Below, piece by piece: positions 51,437 through 62,300 of a stretch of 64,000 bases of DNA. The notes beneath the pieces are model-generated. The model had not been told where the DNA came from. It made no database searches and worked only from the letters and a program-made list of their open reading frames with translations. The DNA is from Bacillus sp. HF117_J1_D. GTDB lineage: Bacteria; Bacillota; Bacilli; Bacillales; Bacillaceae_C. Within the stretch, counting starts at the first letter, position 1. Every line of letters begins with the position of its first letter. The stretch covers positions 16,279 through 80,278 of the forward strand of contig JAABNQ010000008.1 of assembly GCA_009928435.1 (NCBI GenBank), given 5' to 3'. Position numbers and translations under genes: made by a program.

Positions 51437-54400
51437 TTGATGATGAAAATAAAAACAAAAACCATCCTTGCCTCATGTTTATTTTTACTGGTACTAACTA
51501 GTTTCAGATTCATTTGGCTGCATCACTATAATGCCTCTGAGCTGCCCAAGGCGGAAAAAGGGATCCTAGATCTTAGAAAATGGGATAAGCTTGGAAGTAA
51601 AACGATTAACTTAGACGGCGAGTGGAAGTTTTATCCTGAAGCTTTAGTGACTCCCGAAGATCAGGACCATGAAAGAGGCAGTTTCCTAACGGTACCTGGT
51701 AATTGGAAAAGTTTTTTTCCCGATTCAAAATACAAAGGGCATGGGTATGGAACATATTATTTGAAAATCCTTGTTCCAAAGAATAACCGTCATTATGCAA
51801 TTCGGGCGCCTTCCATTCGGACCGCATCTAGGTTATTTGTCAATGGACAAGAGATTGCCATAAATGGAACACCGTCGACTAAACCTGATACACACCGTGG
51901 AGATCCCTTTCCTATAACATCAGAATTAAAAGCAACGCCAAATGGAGAAATTGAGCTTTTGATCCAAGTTTCCAATTTCGATCACCTCTCTTACGGAGGG
52001 ATTGCCAAGTCTATAAAGTTTGGAAACACTCATGCCGTTAGTAAGACATTTCATATTTCCGCCCTTTGGCAGTTTATTGTCTTTGTCATTATGATGATCC
52101 ACAGTTTATATGCCTTGATCTTATATTACTTAAGGCCTAGAAAAAAGGAACTGCTTTATTTTGCCCTTGGTGTCCTTTTCCTTTCTATCAGTGTAATCAT
52201 GGATGATGATCGGTTATTGTTAAACGCCATTCCGCTTAATTATGAGTGGTATTTAAAGTTAATAAAAGTAGCGTACATTGGAACAACCGGCTTTTTACTT
52301 CAATTTGTACAACATATGTTTTGCAAAGCAAACAAATCGAAAATCCTTAGCTATCTTTCGTACCTTTGTGCTGCCTCTGGAATCATTACATTATTTGTAC
52401 CGTTAAATTATCTTTTCTTTACAGAATACAACTATATAATCTTATTCATTTCCTATTCGGCCATTGCTGTTATAACGTATAAGTTCATTCTTTCGAAAGA
52501 AAGAGATGGGTTATTGATATTACTTGCCGCAATAAGCATCCTCTCTAGTCTTGGATGGGGAGTGATAAAGTCTCAGGTTCCAAGTTATTTTCCAGTCTAT
52601 TATCCTTTTGACCTAATTCTGGCGATCGTTCTTTTTTCAACCTTCTGGTTTAGAAAATTTTTCCAGGAAAGTGAAGAAAAAGATGATCTGACTATCAAAC
52701 TTCAGGAAGAGGATAAACGAAAGGATCAGTTTCTTGCGAACACATCTCATGAACTGCGGAATCCCTTGCATGGGATTATCAATATCGCTCAAGGTGTTAT
52801 AGAAAACAAAAAAGTTCCTTTGGATGATAAAAGCAGACAAGATTTAGAATTGCTCATTTTGATTGGGCAACGCATGTCACATTTAATCAATGACTTAATG
52901 GACGTGCAGCTGCTGAAGGAGCGGCGGATCCGCCTTCAGACTCAAAAGGTTGATATCCAAACAATTGCATCAAGCGTAATCGATATGGTGCGGTTCATGA
53001 CTGGTAATAAAAATATTCAATTTACGCTTAATGTTCCCGACAAATTTCCTGCTATAGCAGCAGATAAAAATCGCCTAGTCCAAATTCTGCTCAACCTTCT
53101 TCATAATTCAGTGAAATACACCGATGAAGGGGTGATTTCTATCTGGGTTGAAGAAAAGAATGGCATGGCCTGTGTTCATGTAGAAGATACTGGGTCGGGG
53201 ATTGAAAAAGACATGCAAAAGGATATATTTTCCCCCTATAAGCAAATTAATGTGGCTACGGATTCCATGAGGGGCGGACTTGGACTAGGACTGAGTATTT
53301 GTAAAGAGCTTATAGAGCTGCATGGAGGGATAATTAAGGTTGAGTCTATTCCTGGTAAAGGAGCGGATTTCTCTTTTACTTTGCCTTTCGCCGACAATCC
53401 ATATGAACAATTTGTTGATTTTCATCATAAGGAATCAGCGGCTGCTCGGAACGAGACATTTTTAACGGATTTTACCTTAAGCAAAAGTTCTGACATAGAA
53501 AACTGGATAGGGAACAAAAAATCAAATATATTGGCCGTGGACGACGACCCAGTTAATCTGCGGCTGATGTCCCGTATTTTGCCTAAAGAAGATTATAACG
53601 TATTAACTGAGTTAAATGCTGAAAGAGCCTTGAAACTTTTAGATTTGAAAGAATGGGATTTAATTATTTTGGATGTTATGATGCCGAAGATGTCAGGCTA
53701 TGAACTGACCCGGCAAATAAGGAAAAAATATTCGATTTCTGAACTTCCTATCCTTCTACTAACGGCAAGGAATCAGCCTGCTGATGTTATTTCAGGCTAT
53801 TTATCCGGAGCTAATGACTATGTGACAAAACCGGTGGACAGATTGGAACTGCGTGCAAGAGTCAAGGTACTGACTGATTTAAGGCAGTCCATTAATGAAC
53901 AGTTGAGCATGGAAGCCGCGTGGCTCCAGGCACAAATACAACCACACTTCTTATACAATACACTCAATACAATTGTTTCGCTGAGCGATATTGATAGTGG
54001 ACGGATGACATCTTTGTTACAAGAGTTCGGCAACTATTTGCAAAAAAGCTTTAATCCGAAAAATTTACAGAGATTGGTTCCCTTAAAACATGAGCTCTCT
54101 CTGTTAAAATCTTATTTATACATTGAAAAAGAGCGCTTTGGGGACAGGCTGTCGGTCAAATGGGAAGTAAGTGAAAACATAAACTTATCCATCCCACCGC
54201 TTACAATCCAGCCACTTGTGGAAAATGCCATAAGGCATGGCATTCTTAAACGTGATAACGGAGGTACGATCCAAATTAGAATTAATGATAAAGAGAAATG
54301 TATGGAATTTGAAATCAGGGATGATGGTGTTGGGATGGATGATGAGGAACTGAAACAAGTCCTATCAAGCAGATACGGAAATTCTAGTGGTGTAGGGCTG

Positions 54401-54508
54401 GCAAACACGAACAGAAGATTAATCAAACTGTACGGGAAAGGGTTGAAGATTCATAGCATTGTCAACAAAGGGACATCTATTACCTTTGAAATACCCAAGG
54501 CAAGTTAA
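51437..54508 (+). CDS. Hybrid sensor kinase with two kinase cores and a receiver
   Basis: A 1023-residue membrane protein. A helix at about 10-28, an extracytoplasmic jelly-roll sensor (about 40-195), then seven membrane helices (about 205-410), the 7TMR-DISM layout. Next is a HisKA/HATPase core with His438 in DQFLANTSHELRNPLHG and GGLGLGLSICKELIELHGG. A receiver follows with Asp746 in LIILDVMMPKMSGYE and DYVTKPV. Last is a LytS-type core with His837 in WLQAQIQPHFLYNTLNTIVSL and its own ATPase (PPLTIQPLVENAIRHGI, GVGLANTNRRL). The start is TTG about 12 bases after AAAGGTG; ATGs at +3 and +6 are alternatives. It faces a LytR-type regulator gene and the giant adhesin. Confidence 0.93.
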   Translation: MMMKIKTKTILASCLFLLVLTSFRFIWLHHYNASELPKAEKGILDLRKWDKLGSKTINLDGEWKFYPEALVTPEDQDHERGSFLTVPGNWKSFFPDSKYKGHGYGTYYLKILVPKNNRHYAIRAPSIRTASRLFVNGQEIAINGTPSTKPDTHRGDPFPITSELKATPNGEIELLIQVSNFDHLSYGGIAKSIKFGNTHAVSKTFHISALWQFIVFVIMMIHSLYALILYYLRPRKKELLYFALGVLFLSISVIMDDDRLLLNAIPLNYEWYLKLIKVAYIGTTGFLLQFVQHMFCKANKSKILSYLSYLCAASGIITLFVPLNYLFFTEYNYIILFISYSAIAVITYKFILSKERDGLLILLAAISILSSLGWGVIKSQVPSYFPVYYPFDLILAIVLFSTFWFRKFFQESEEKDDLTIKLQEEDKRKDQFLANTSHELRNPLHGIINIAQGVIENKKVPLDDKSRQDLELLILIGQRMSHLINDLMDVQLLKERRIRLQTQKVDIQTIASSVIDMVRFMTGNKNIQFTLNVPDKFPAIAADKNRLVQILLNLLHNSVKYTDEGVISIWVEEKNGMACVHVEDTGSGIEKDMQKDIFSPYKQINVATDSMRGGLGLGLSICKELIELHGGIIKVESIPGKGADFSFTLPFADNPYEQFVDFHHKESAAARNETFLTDFTLSKSSDIENWIGNKKSNILAVDDDPVNLRLMSRILPKEDYNVLTELNAERALKLLDLKEWDLIILDVMMPKMSGYELTRQIRKKYSISELPILLLTARNQPADVISGYLSGANDYVTKPVDRLELRARVKVLTDLRQSINEQLSMEAAWLQAQIQPHFLYNTLNTIVSLSDIDSGRMTSLLQEFGNYLQKSFNPKNLQRLVPLKHELSLLKSYLYIEKERFGDRLSVKWEVSENINLSIPPLTIQPLVENAIRHGILKRDNGGTIQIRINDKEKCMEFEIRDDGVGMDDEELKQVLSSRYGNSSGVGLANTNRRLIKLYGKGLKIHSIVNKGTSITFEIPKAS

Positions 54509-54837
54509 ATGAGTCCTAGTCAACATTTTCATACTACATTCCCTATTTGATGAACTATACAGGCTGTCGCGGTTACCTCGATAGCCTGTATTAATATTTG
54601 GTATTTCCTAATTAATATTCGCGAGAATATAATATGATTTAATACAATTGTTTCACTGAGTTACCATGAAATTGGCAGTGACGAGATAAATTCCTTTATT
54701 CACAGAAATTGGAAACTACTTGTAATAAAGATTCCTAAATGAGGATCGAACAAAACCCTATAAAATGAACAAACCGCGTAAAATCAAATAAAACTTTATT
54801 TCGCGCGGTTTTATTTTCCTGGTTTGGCTAAAGCCTC
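54509..54837. other. Intergenic region between convergent signalling genes
   Basis: I see only the terminator at 54772-54817. Scattered AT-rich words at 54590-54700 resemble promoter pieces, but no gene follows them. Confidence 0.5.
54772..54817. terminator. Terminator between the hybrid kinase and the SARP-type regulator
   Basis: AACCGCG and CGCGGTT form a 7-bp stem with a long AT-rich loop, followed by TTATTTT on the plus strand. Confidence 0.6.
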
Positions 54838-55968
54838 TTATACTTTGCTCCCTCTCCAGCTGAGATACCATTCTGAAATTTCCAAATTAGGTTTTGTACC
54901 ATACTCTTCCAGAAGCATTTCTTTCAGCTTGCTAAATTGCTGCTCCACAAAATGACGTTCACCAAGCAGATCGTATAATTGCATAAGCATAAAATAACTT
55001 TCTTCACTATAAGGATTCAACGCCTGCATACGTTGACAGATGAGCAGTGCTTTTGTATATTCCTTTTTTTGAATGAGCATTTCGATCGTTTTCTGTGTGT
55101 AATACAGCCATAAAACCCTTAGGCGTTCCCGTTCACTCTCCGCCCACAGATAGCTTTCCTTTTCTAGATAATCTCCAGCATAAAGGTCTAATAATTGTTG
55201 GACCATTACAATTTCAGAGTTATCGTCATTTACCATTTCTTCGAGTTTTTCAAATTCATCTACATCAATCTTAATTTGCTGCATATCAAGTATATAGCTG
55301 TGATCACGACTGATAATTTTAATGTTAAAGCCAATTGAAGCCAGCGTCTTTCGGATTTGATAAATAGCTGCATACAGCTGTGCAAAGCCCTTCTCCAATT
55401 CTGATTCCGGCCAAAATAAATCAATTAACACTTCTTTTCTCACAGGTTTTCGGCGGTTGTGAATAAGATATGCAAACACTTCTTTTGCCTTAGATGTCCG
55501 CCAATGAACCTTTATATTTTCAGGCTTGTCTCCCTTTATAATAAACTGCAACGTCTGAAAGCAACAGATCATTCCGGAACGAATACCCGTTCCTTCTTTC
55601 AAATGAATTTTCTTTAATGGTTGAAGCCTATTGAGAGTTTCCGCCAGCCGTTTTTTATGAACGGGTTTCATGACATAATCTACAGCGTTTAGTTCAAAGG
55701 CTCTGACAGCATATTCATCATAAGCTGTCACAAATACAATATGTACGTCCGGGCAATGGTTCTGAATCTCCTCCGCTAGTTTAATTCCTGTGATTGTGGG
55801 CATGTCAATATCAAGGAAGACAGCATCCGGCCGCTCTTTTATAATTGCTTTAAGTCCTTCTGTTGGATTAAGGTATTTCCCTACAATCTTCAATCCATCA
55901 ATGTCTAAAAGGATCTTTTTCATATGCTCAAGCGCCAGAGGCTCGTCATCAATTAAAATTACTCTCAT
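54838..55968 (-). CDS. Response regulator with LytR-type receiver and SARP/BTAD output
   Basis: A 376-residue regulator. Residues 1-118 are a receiver closest to the LytR/AgrA class (VILIDDEPLALEHMKKIL, phospho-Asp in AVFLDIDMPTITGIKLAEEI, TAYDEYAVRAFELNAVDYVMKP). Instead of LytTR, the output is a SARP-type winged helix (KAKEVFAYLIHNRRKPVRKEVLIDLFWPE) plus a bacterial transcriptional activation (BTAD) TPR-like domain from about 230 (WAESERERLRVLWLYYTQKTIEML). The start is the ATG with AAGGTGG eight bases before it; upstream frame is rejected. It lies between the hybrid kinase and the adhesin, whose expression it may control. Confidence 0.9.
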   Translation of the reverse strand: MRVILIDDEPLALEHMKKILLDIDGLKIVGKYLNPTEGLKAIIKERPDAVFLDIDMPTITGIKLAEEIQNHCPDVHIVFVTAYDEYAVRAFELNAVDYVMKPVHKKRLAETLNRLQPLKKIHLKEGTGIRSGMICCFQTLQFIIKGDKPENIKVHWRTSKAKEVFAYLIHNRRKPVRKEVLIDLFWPESELEKGFAQLYAAIYQIRKTLASIGFNIKIISRDHSYILDMQQIKIDVDEFEKLEEMVNDDNSEIVMVQQLLDLYAGDYLEKESYLWAESERERLRVLWLYYTQKTIEMLIQKKEYTKALLICQRMQALNPYSEESYFMLMQLYDLLGERHFVEQQFSKLKEMLLEEYGTKPNLEISEWYLSWRGSKV

Positions 55969-56365
55969 GTTGCTTACCACCTTTTCATTGTGTTTCGGTA
56001 TTTTCACAAACAAATTCCACAGAAAATATAGTTGATTTAAAAAATTGTTAATTTGAATGTTCAGAAACTGAAAGGCCATCTGTTAGACTTGGAATATATA
56101 TATATAATAGATTAGGAACATTACCAAAGTGCCCTGATCATTTAATTCATCGAAGCAGAACGTACAATTTTAGATTTTATCCTCTCTTTAACCTAGTGGT
56201 TCATTCCATTAGCTTTTAAGCAAATCATATCCTAAGTACTTTATTACATCTTACACTATATTACAAGTTTTTTACATTTTTTCATTCTTATTAAATGACT
56301 GTTTCAATATTATATTACAACGAAAAACTTCCACATACTAGATTCGTATGTGGAAGTTTTTTTAA
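55969..56365. other. Intergenic region between the regulator and the adhesin gene
   Basis: It holds a TA-rich tract at 56095-56110 and the terminator at 56323-56363. I see no gene in the rest. Confidence 0.55.
56323..56363. terminator. Terminator of the adhesin gene
   Basis: AAAAACTTCCACATAC and GTATGTGGAAGTTTTT form a 16-bp stem with a 7-nt loop, flanked by T-runs on both strands. Confidence 0.9.
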
Positions 56366-59300
56366 TTATTGTTGCTTTTTGCGGCTAACGCGTGCAAGCA
56401 ATAAGCCTGCGCAAAGCAGTATGATCCCTGCTAATGCATAGTTGAATAGAGTTGTTGCTGTGTTAGGCAGTTTAGAGCCATCTTGATCTGATTGATCTGG
56501 TTTTTTCTGAGTTTCATCAGTTTTTTCCGAGTCGCCTGGTGTGCCATCAACTGGTTGTTCAGGATCTTCCGGAGTTATGGAAGGTATTGCCTTATTCTCT
56601 ACAATCAAGGTCAATGCCTCTTTCTGGTTTTTCTCGATTGTAAATGTAATGGGCTCTTTAACCTTTTCATACCCTTCCGGAGCTTTAGCTTCGATAAATT
56701 GATAATCTCCCGGCTTCAGCCCTGTCACTGACAGTTTACCAGATTGATCTGTTGTTAAGCCTCCTTGAAGCCTTTTCCCTTCTTTATCCTGGAGCTCGAA
56801 TTCAGCACCAGCCAAAGTAAGATTGTGGTCTTCTTTGTCGACTTTAATTAGTTGAACCTCACCAAGAATCAATTTGTTCGTGATATCATAACCGGAGACT
56901 ATTGATTCGTAGCCTTCGATATCATGCTCCTTCACTGTATAAGTATAGACTTTTCCTTCTTCATCATATTTATCCAAGTCGGTAAAGCTATACTTCCAGT
57001 CAGTTTCAACTGTTACTTCTTTTGTTTCAATGACTTCACCGTTTTGAAGAAGATCCACTTTGATCATGTCCGGACGATCTTTGAAATGATCATCGTCCCA
57101 TGTCTTCGTTCCTTCTACAGCCGTTTTTCCAATGCGGACGTTTGTGATGTCATAGCCTTGGACTGTTGATTGATAACCTTCTACAGCCTCTTCTTGTACA
57201 GTGTACTCGTAGGCTTTACCATTTTCGTCAAATTCGTCCAAGTCGGTAAAATGGTATGTCCAATCTGTAGCTGCTGTCACTTCTTGGGTATCAATTACCT
57301 CACCGTTTTGAAGAAGATCCACTTTGATCATGTCCGGACGATCTTTGGAATCATCATCTTTCCACGTCTTCGTACCTTCTACGGAGGTTTTACCGACTCG
57401 CAGATTGGTGATGTGATAGCCGTCAACAACAGATTGATAACCTTTTACAGGCTGCTCATTACGATCTTTGGAATCATCATCTTTCCATGTCTTCACTCCT
57501 TCTACGGATGTTTTACCAACACGCAAGTTCGTGATGTTGAATCCGTCTATAGTTGATTTATAGCCTTCTACAGTTTCTTCTTCAACTGTATACGTATATT
57601 CTTTACCTTCATTATCATACTTCTCTAAATCGGTAAAACTGTATTTCCAGTTGTCATCTGCTGTCACTTCAGTAGTTTTAATAGCCTTACCGTTTTGTAA
57701 AAGATGGACTTTGATCATTTCCGGACGATCTTTGGAGTTATGGTCTTTCCACGTCTTAGTCCCTTCCACGGAGGTTTTGCCGACACGTACGTTTGTAATA
57801 TCGTATCCATCGATAGTTGTTTCATAACCTTTCATCGCTTCTTCTTTTACAGTGTACTCGTATGCTACTCCGTCTTCATCATATGCTTCTAAATCTTTGA
57901 ACTCATAGGTCCAATCATCGTCAGCTGTGACTTCAGCTGTATCAATTACATCACCATTTTGAAGAAGGTTCACTGTAATCGACTCTGGACGATCTTTTGA
58001 GTTATCATCCTTCCAGCCTTTTGTTGCGGTAACGGAAGTTTTTTCAGACCTGGTATTTGTAATGTCAAAACCATTCACTTCTGATTGATATCCTGGAACA
58101 CCTTGCTCTTTTACAGCATATTCGTAGGCTTTACCTTCTTCATCATATTTCTCTAGGTTCGTGAAGCTGTATTTCCAATCTGATTTTGCTGTAACTTCCT
58201 GTGTATCAGCCACAACTCCATTTTGAAGAAGGTTCACTTTGATCATGTTCGGACGATCTTTTGAGTTGTCGTCTTTCCATATTTTCGTACCTTCCACGGC
58301 TGTTTTGCCAATACGGACGTTCGTGATGTCATAGCCTTTGACTGTTGATTGATAGCCTTTGACAGGCTCCTCTTTTACAGTATATTTGTAGGCTTCACCA
58401 TTTTCGTCAAATTCGTTTAAGTCGGTAAAGCTATACTTCCAATGATCCGTTGCTGTGACTTTCTTGGAATCTATTTCTTTGCCATTTTGAAGTAACTTAA
58501 CAGTGATAGAACCTGGACGATCTTCGCCATCCTCATCTTTCCATGTCTTCGTCCCAGATACTTCTGTTTTTCCAACACGGAGGTTTGTGACGTCGTAGCC
58601 ATCCACAGTTGATTGATATTTTTCCACAGCCTGCTCTTTGATTGTATATTCATAGGCTGCACCATTTTCATCGTACTTGTCTAAGTCTGCAAAGCTGTAT
58701 TTCCAACCGTCAGCGGCTGTTACTTCTTTCGTGTCAATGACTTTGCCATTTTGAAGGAGATCAATTTTAATCATTTTTGGACGATCTTTGGCATTATCGT
58801 CTTTCCATGTCTTCACGCCTTCTACAGCTGTTTTGCCGACACGCAAGTTCGTAATATTGAATCCATCTACAGTTGATTTGTAGCCTTCTACTGCTTCTTC
58901 TTCAACTGTATACGTATATTGTTTACCTTCATCATCATATTTCTCTAAATCAGTAAAACTATATTTCCAGCTGTCATCTGCTGTCACTTCAGTTGTTTTA
59001 ATAGCCTTGCCGTTTTGTAAAAGGTGGACTTTGATCATCTCTGGACGATCTTCTGCATCTTCATCTTTCCATGTTTTCACACCAGAAATGTCCATCAATT
59101 CAATGTTGACGATATTGCTGCCATCTACTTTTGAGTGATAACCTTCAACCGGGATTTCTTTGATGGTATAGTTAATGTCTTTACCATTTTCATCATACTT
59201 CCGTAAGTCTTTGAAGGTGTACTTCCAGCCATTGTCCGCTGTAACTTGTTTCTCTGAAACAACCTTATCGTCATTTAACACTTGAACCGTGATAGATCTC

Positions 59301-62300
59301 GGGCGTTTTTCTTCTGAATTTCCGTCAATCCATTTTTTCTCTCCGGAAACATTGACAACTGCATCATTATCAATGGTAATTTCAGTTGTTTTTCCTATTT
59401 CTATGTTGATATTATCCAATTTTGTTGCAATCTTATATCCATTCGGCGCTTGAATCTCTTCTACCTTATACTCTCCGAAAGGTACTTCTGCCTCTGCAAC
59501 ACCTTGGCCATTCGTTGTTAGTTTGAATTTCTGGTTTGTTTCCATATTCGTTATCTGGAAGGTTGCATTAGCTAAAGTTTCTTTTGTTACAGCGTCTTTC
59601 TTAACAATTTTGGCTGTACCTTTTTGACGCTCATTCACAATTTTCTCTGTTTTAATACCTTCAGGCATCTGATCATAATCAAGCTTAATCTTTAACGGGG
59701 TTTCGGCTAAATAGCCCGTTGGCACAGCCTCTTCTAGAGTATAATCGCCATATTTAAGACCAGTCCAGTGAAGCTTTCCTTGAGCATTTGTACTTCCTTC
59801 ACGGACGACAATTTCTTTACCACCAACGACTGTTTTTAAAACGAAGGCGACGTCCGCCATCGGTTTGTTTGAACCTGCTTCGACTTTGTCAATGATCAGC
59901 TCGCCTGTTCCGCCTTGGGTAGGGCCGCCACCTGAACTGATTTTCACCTCAACTGTTTCAACCTTGTCGATCGTCCCAACTATATCTTCATTTGAGCTAA
60001 TTTCAGCTTTATTTGTGATGTTAGTTGTTTTTTGAGCCAAAATATAGGAGGAATAAGTAACCTTATAAGTGTCCTTTGTCTCTCCATTAATTTTCAACGT
60101 AAATTTGTTGCCTGTTACCTCTAATTCATAATCTTCCCCATCAACTAATGGCTCATTAGAACCTTCTTTTGTAATCTTAAACGAATCTTCTAGTAAAATC
60201 TGTACACTCTCATCGCCTAAGTCATCCGTTACAACGATGTTTTCCAACTTAGACTTTGATTTATTAACGATGATTTCCCAATCAACCGTCCAATCTTCTT
60301 TATTGTGTACACCTTGTTTCCCAATGAACTCTCCTTGATGTGGCAGCGTAACATGTGCTTTTAGGTTATGCTTTTCCCCTTCACGCGGGATAAATTGGGC
60401 TGTATTTTCATATTTTTCATCACGATTATAGATGCCGTCTTTGTCGACGGTTTTAAATACGATCCGATAGCTTTGATCAATTTTTCCTAAATCAATCTTA
60501 ATTTCATCGTTATCAGTAGTTATTGCGAGGGTTTCTGTTACATTCTCTCCTACTGTAATTCCGCCTTTTTCTCCGATAGACGTTTTAGAAACTTCAATTG
60601 AGCCATCCACCAATGATTGGTTATCAGCAATCTGATCAATGAACTTGGCATTTTCAAGACTTAACTGGTTGTAGTTCACGTCAACGGTCCAGGTAATTTC
60701 TTTTGTTTCATTATTTACTATACCGTTCTTGACACCATTATTTTTCGTTTGATGATTTGGATCTACTTCATCTCCAGTTTCAAGCTCGTAGTCCTTCCCA
60801 TCACTTGTTGTATAAGACAAATTTAAACCATTCGTAAAGTTTGGCTTTTCCTTGTCTTTGCCAAAATCATACGTAAACTTCGTCTGATATGTGATGGTAT
60901 AAGCTTCGGTAATATCTCCAAAGTTAATCTTAAAACCTTCTTTGTTCGCATCTATAGCAGGTACCACACCGTCTTTTGCTGGGGTAATTTTAATAGAGTT
61001 TTCTACTAGTTTTTGACCAGACCCTGAAAAATTATCTGTTAAAACGAAGTTGAGCAACTCCTGCTTATCAGCATTTACCGTAATCGTCCAGTCGATTGTT
61101 TTATCTTTATAGTTGATTTCGCCATGACCTTTTTTACCAACTTGTTGGTAGACACCTTGGCTACTTTCCGTTGTTTTCCCATTTAATAGAACTTTATTCG
61201 TTATTTTCCCATCATGTGTAATATAAGCTCCATCTTTAGCTACTGTTTTGTATTTGAAAATAAAAGCTTTGTTAGTATCTTCCTTTAATGTATACGTCAC
61301 TTTATTTCCATCTATGTTTATGTCGAATAAATCCTCTGCACTTGATGTGGTTCCCACTGAACCATCTTTGTTGAAAGAGTCCACTTGTTGAATGTCGATA
61401 TTTTTAATTTCAAATATATCGTCCAAAGTTTTTTCTCCGACTGTAAATGTGAATTCATCTGTGATCGTTTCGCCTGCTTTTAAGGCTTTTTCATTAAAAT
61501 TTGCCTTAACCGTCCATTCGACGGAACGATCATTTTTATTAAATGAGCTTGATGTTTTCTCAAGCGACTTCGGACGCGAAATGGATACGGATGTACCTGC
61601 TTCAGCATCGTCTTTATTATCCGAAATAAGCTTTGCTGTATTTGAATATGAAGTTGTACCTTCTTTGTCTTTTTCATCTTCTTTGATTTTCGTTCTAAAG
61701 GTCAGTTTATATGCTTTATTTGTATCGCCTAGTTCTAATTCTAGTTTTTCATGACTAGATTTATTATGAAACTCTACGGCATCTTCGTTTTCTTTTACAA
61801 TTTCTCCTTTTAAATCTACTTCTACTTCCTTCAATACGATAGAATCAGTGATTAATTCCTGGCCTGCTAATATCGGGTCTTGAATGATAGCATTTTCTAA
61901 TGATTCCCTCGTGGTGTTCACAATAACAGTCCACTCAATTTCCTCTGCATTAAAGGATCCGCCAACCGGTTGGCCTGATTTAGCAATCGCTTGACCTTTC
62001 TCTGGCTTTACATTTACGGGAATTTTTGTGATTATTTCATCATTCACTGTAAAGTCTAGAATATTTTCCGTCTTTGTGATTTTTTGTTTGTTTAATTCTG
62101 TTTGTACGTAGAAATGGCCGTTAACATTCGGTACCTTTTCGATATTTTCATTAAAAGTAAATAGGACCTTGCCATCCATGCTTACTTTATATGTCCCAAA
62201 TTCCGTTTCTCCATCTGTTAATACATCACTGATCTCATTATAAATGGCCAGTTGTTCAGGCAATTGTAACTCGAATGTATCACCTGCAATATACTCATGG

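Noticed and set aside
56878..59362. Regularly spaced repeats that could suggest a CRISPR array
   Set aside because: The 264-bp periodicity is in frame and encodes Cna-B domains inside one gene. There are no short identical repeats with unique spacers.
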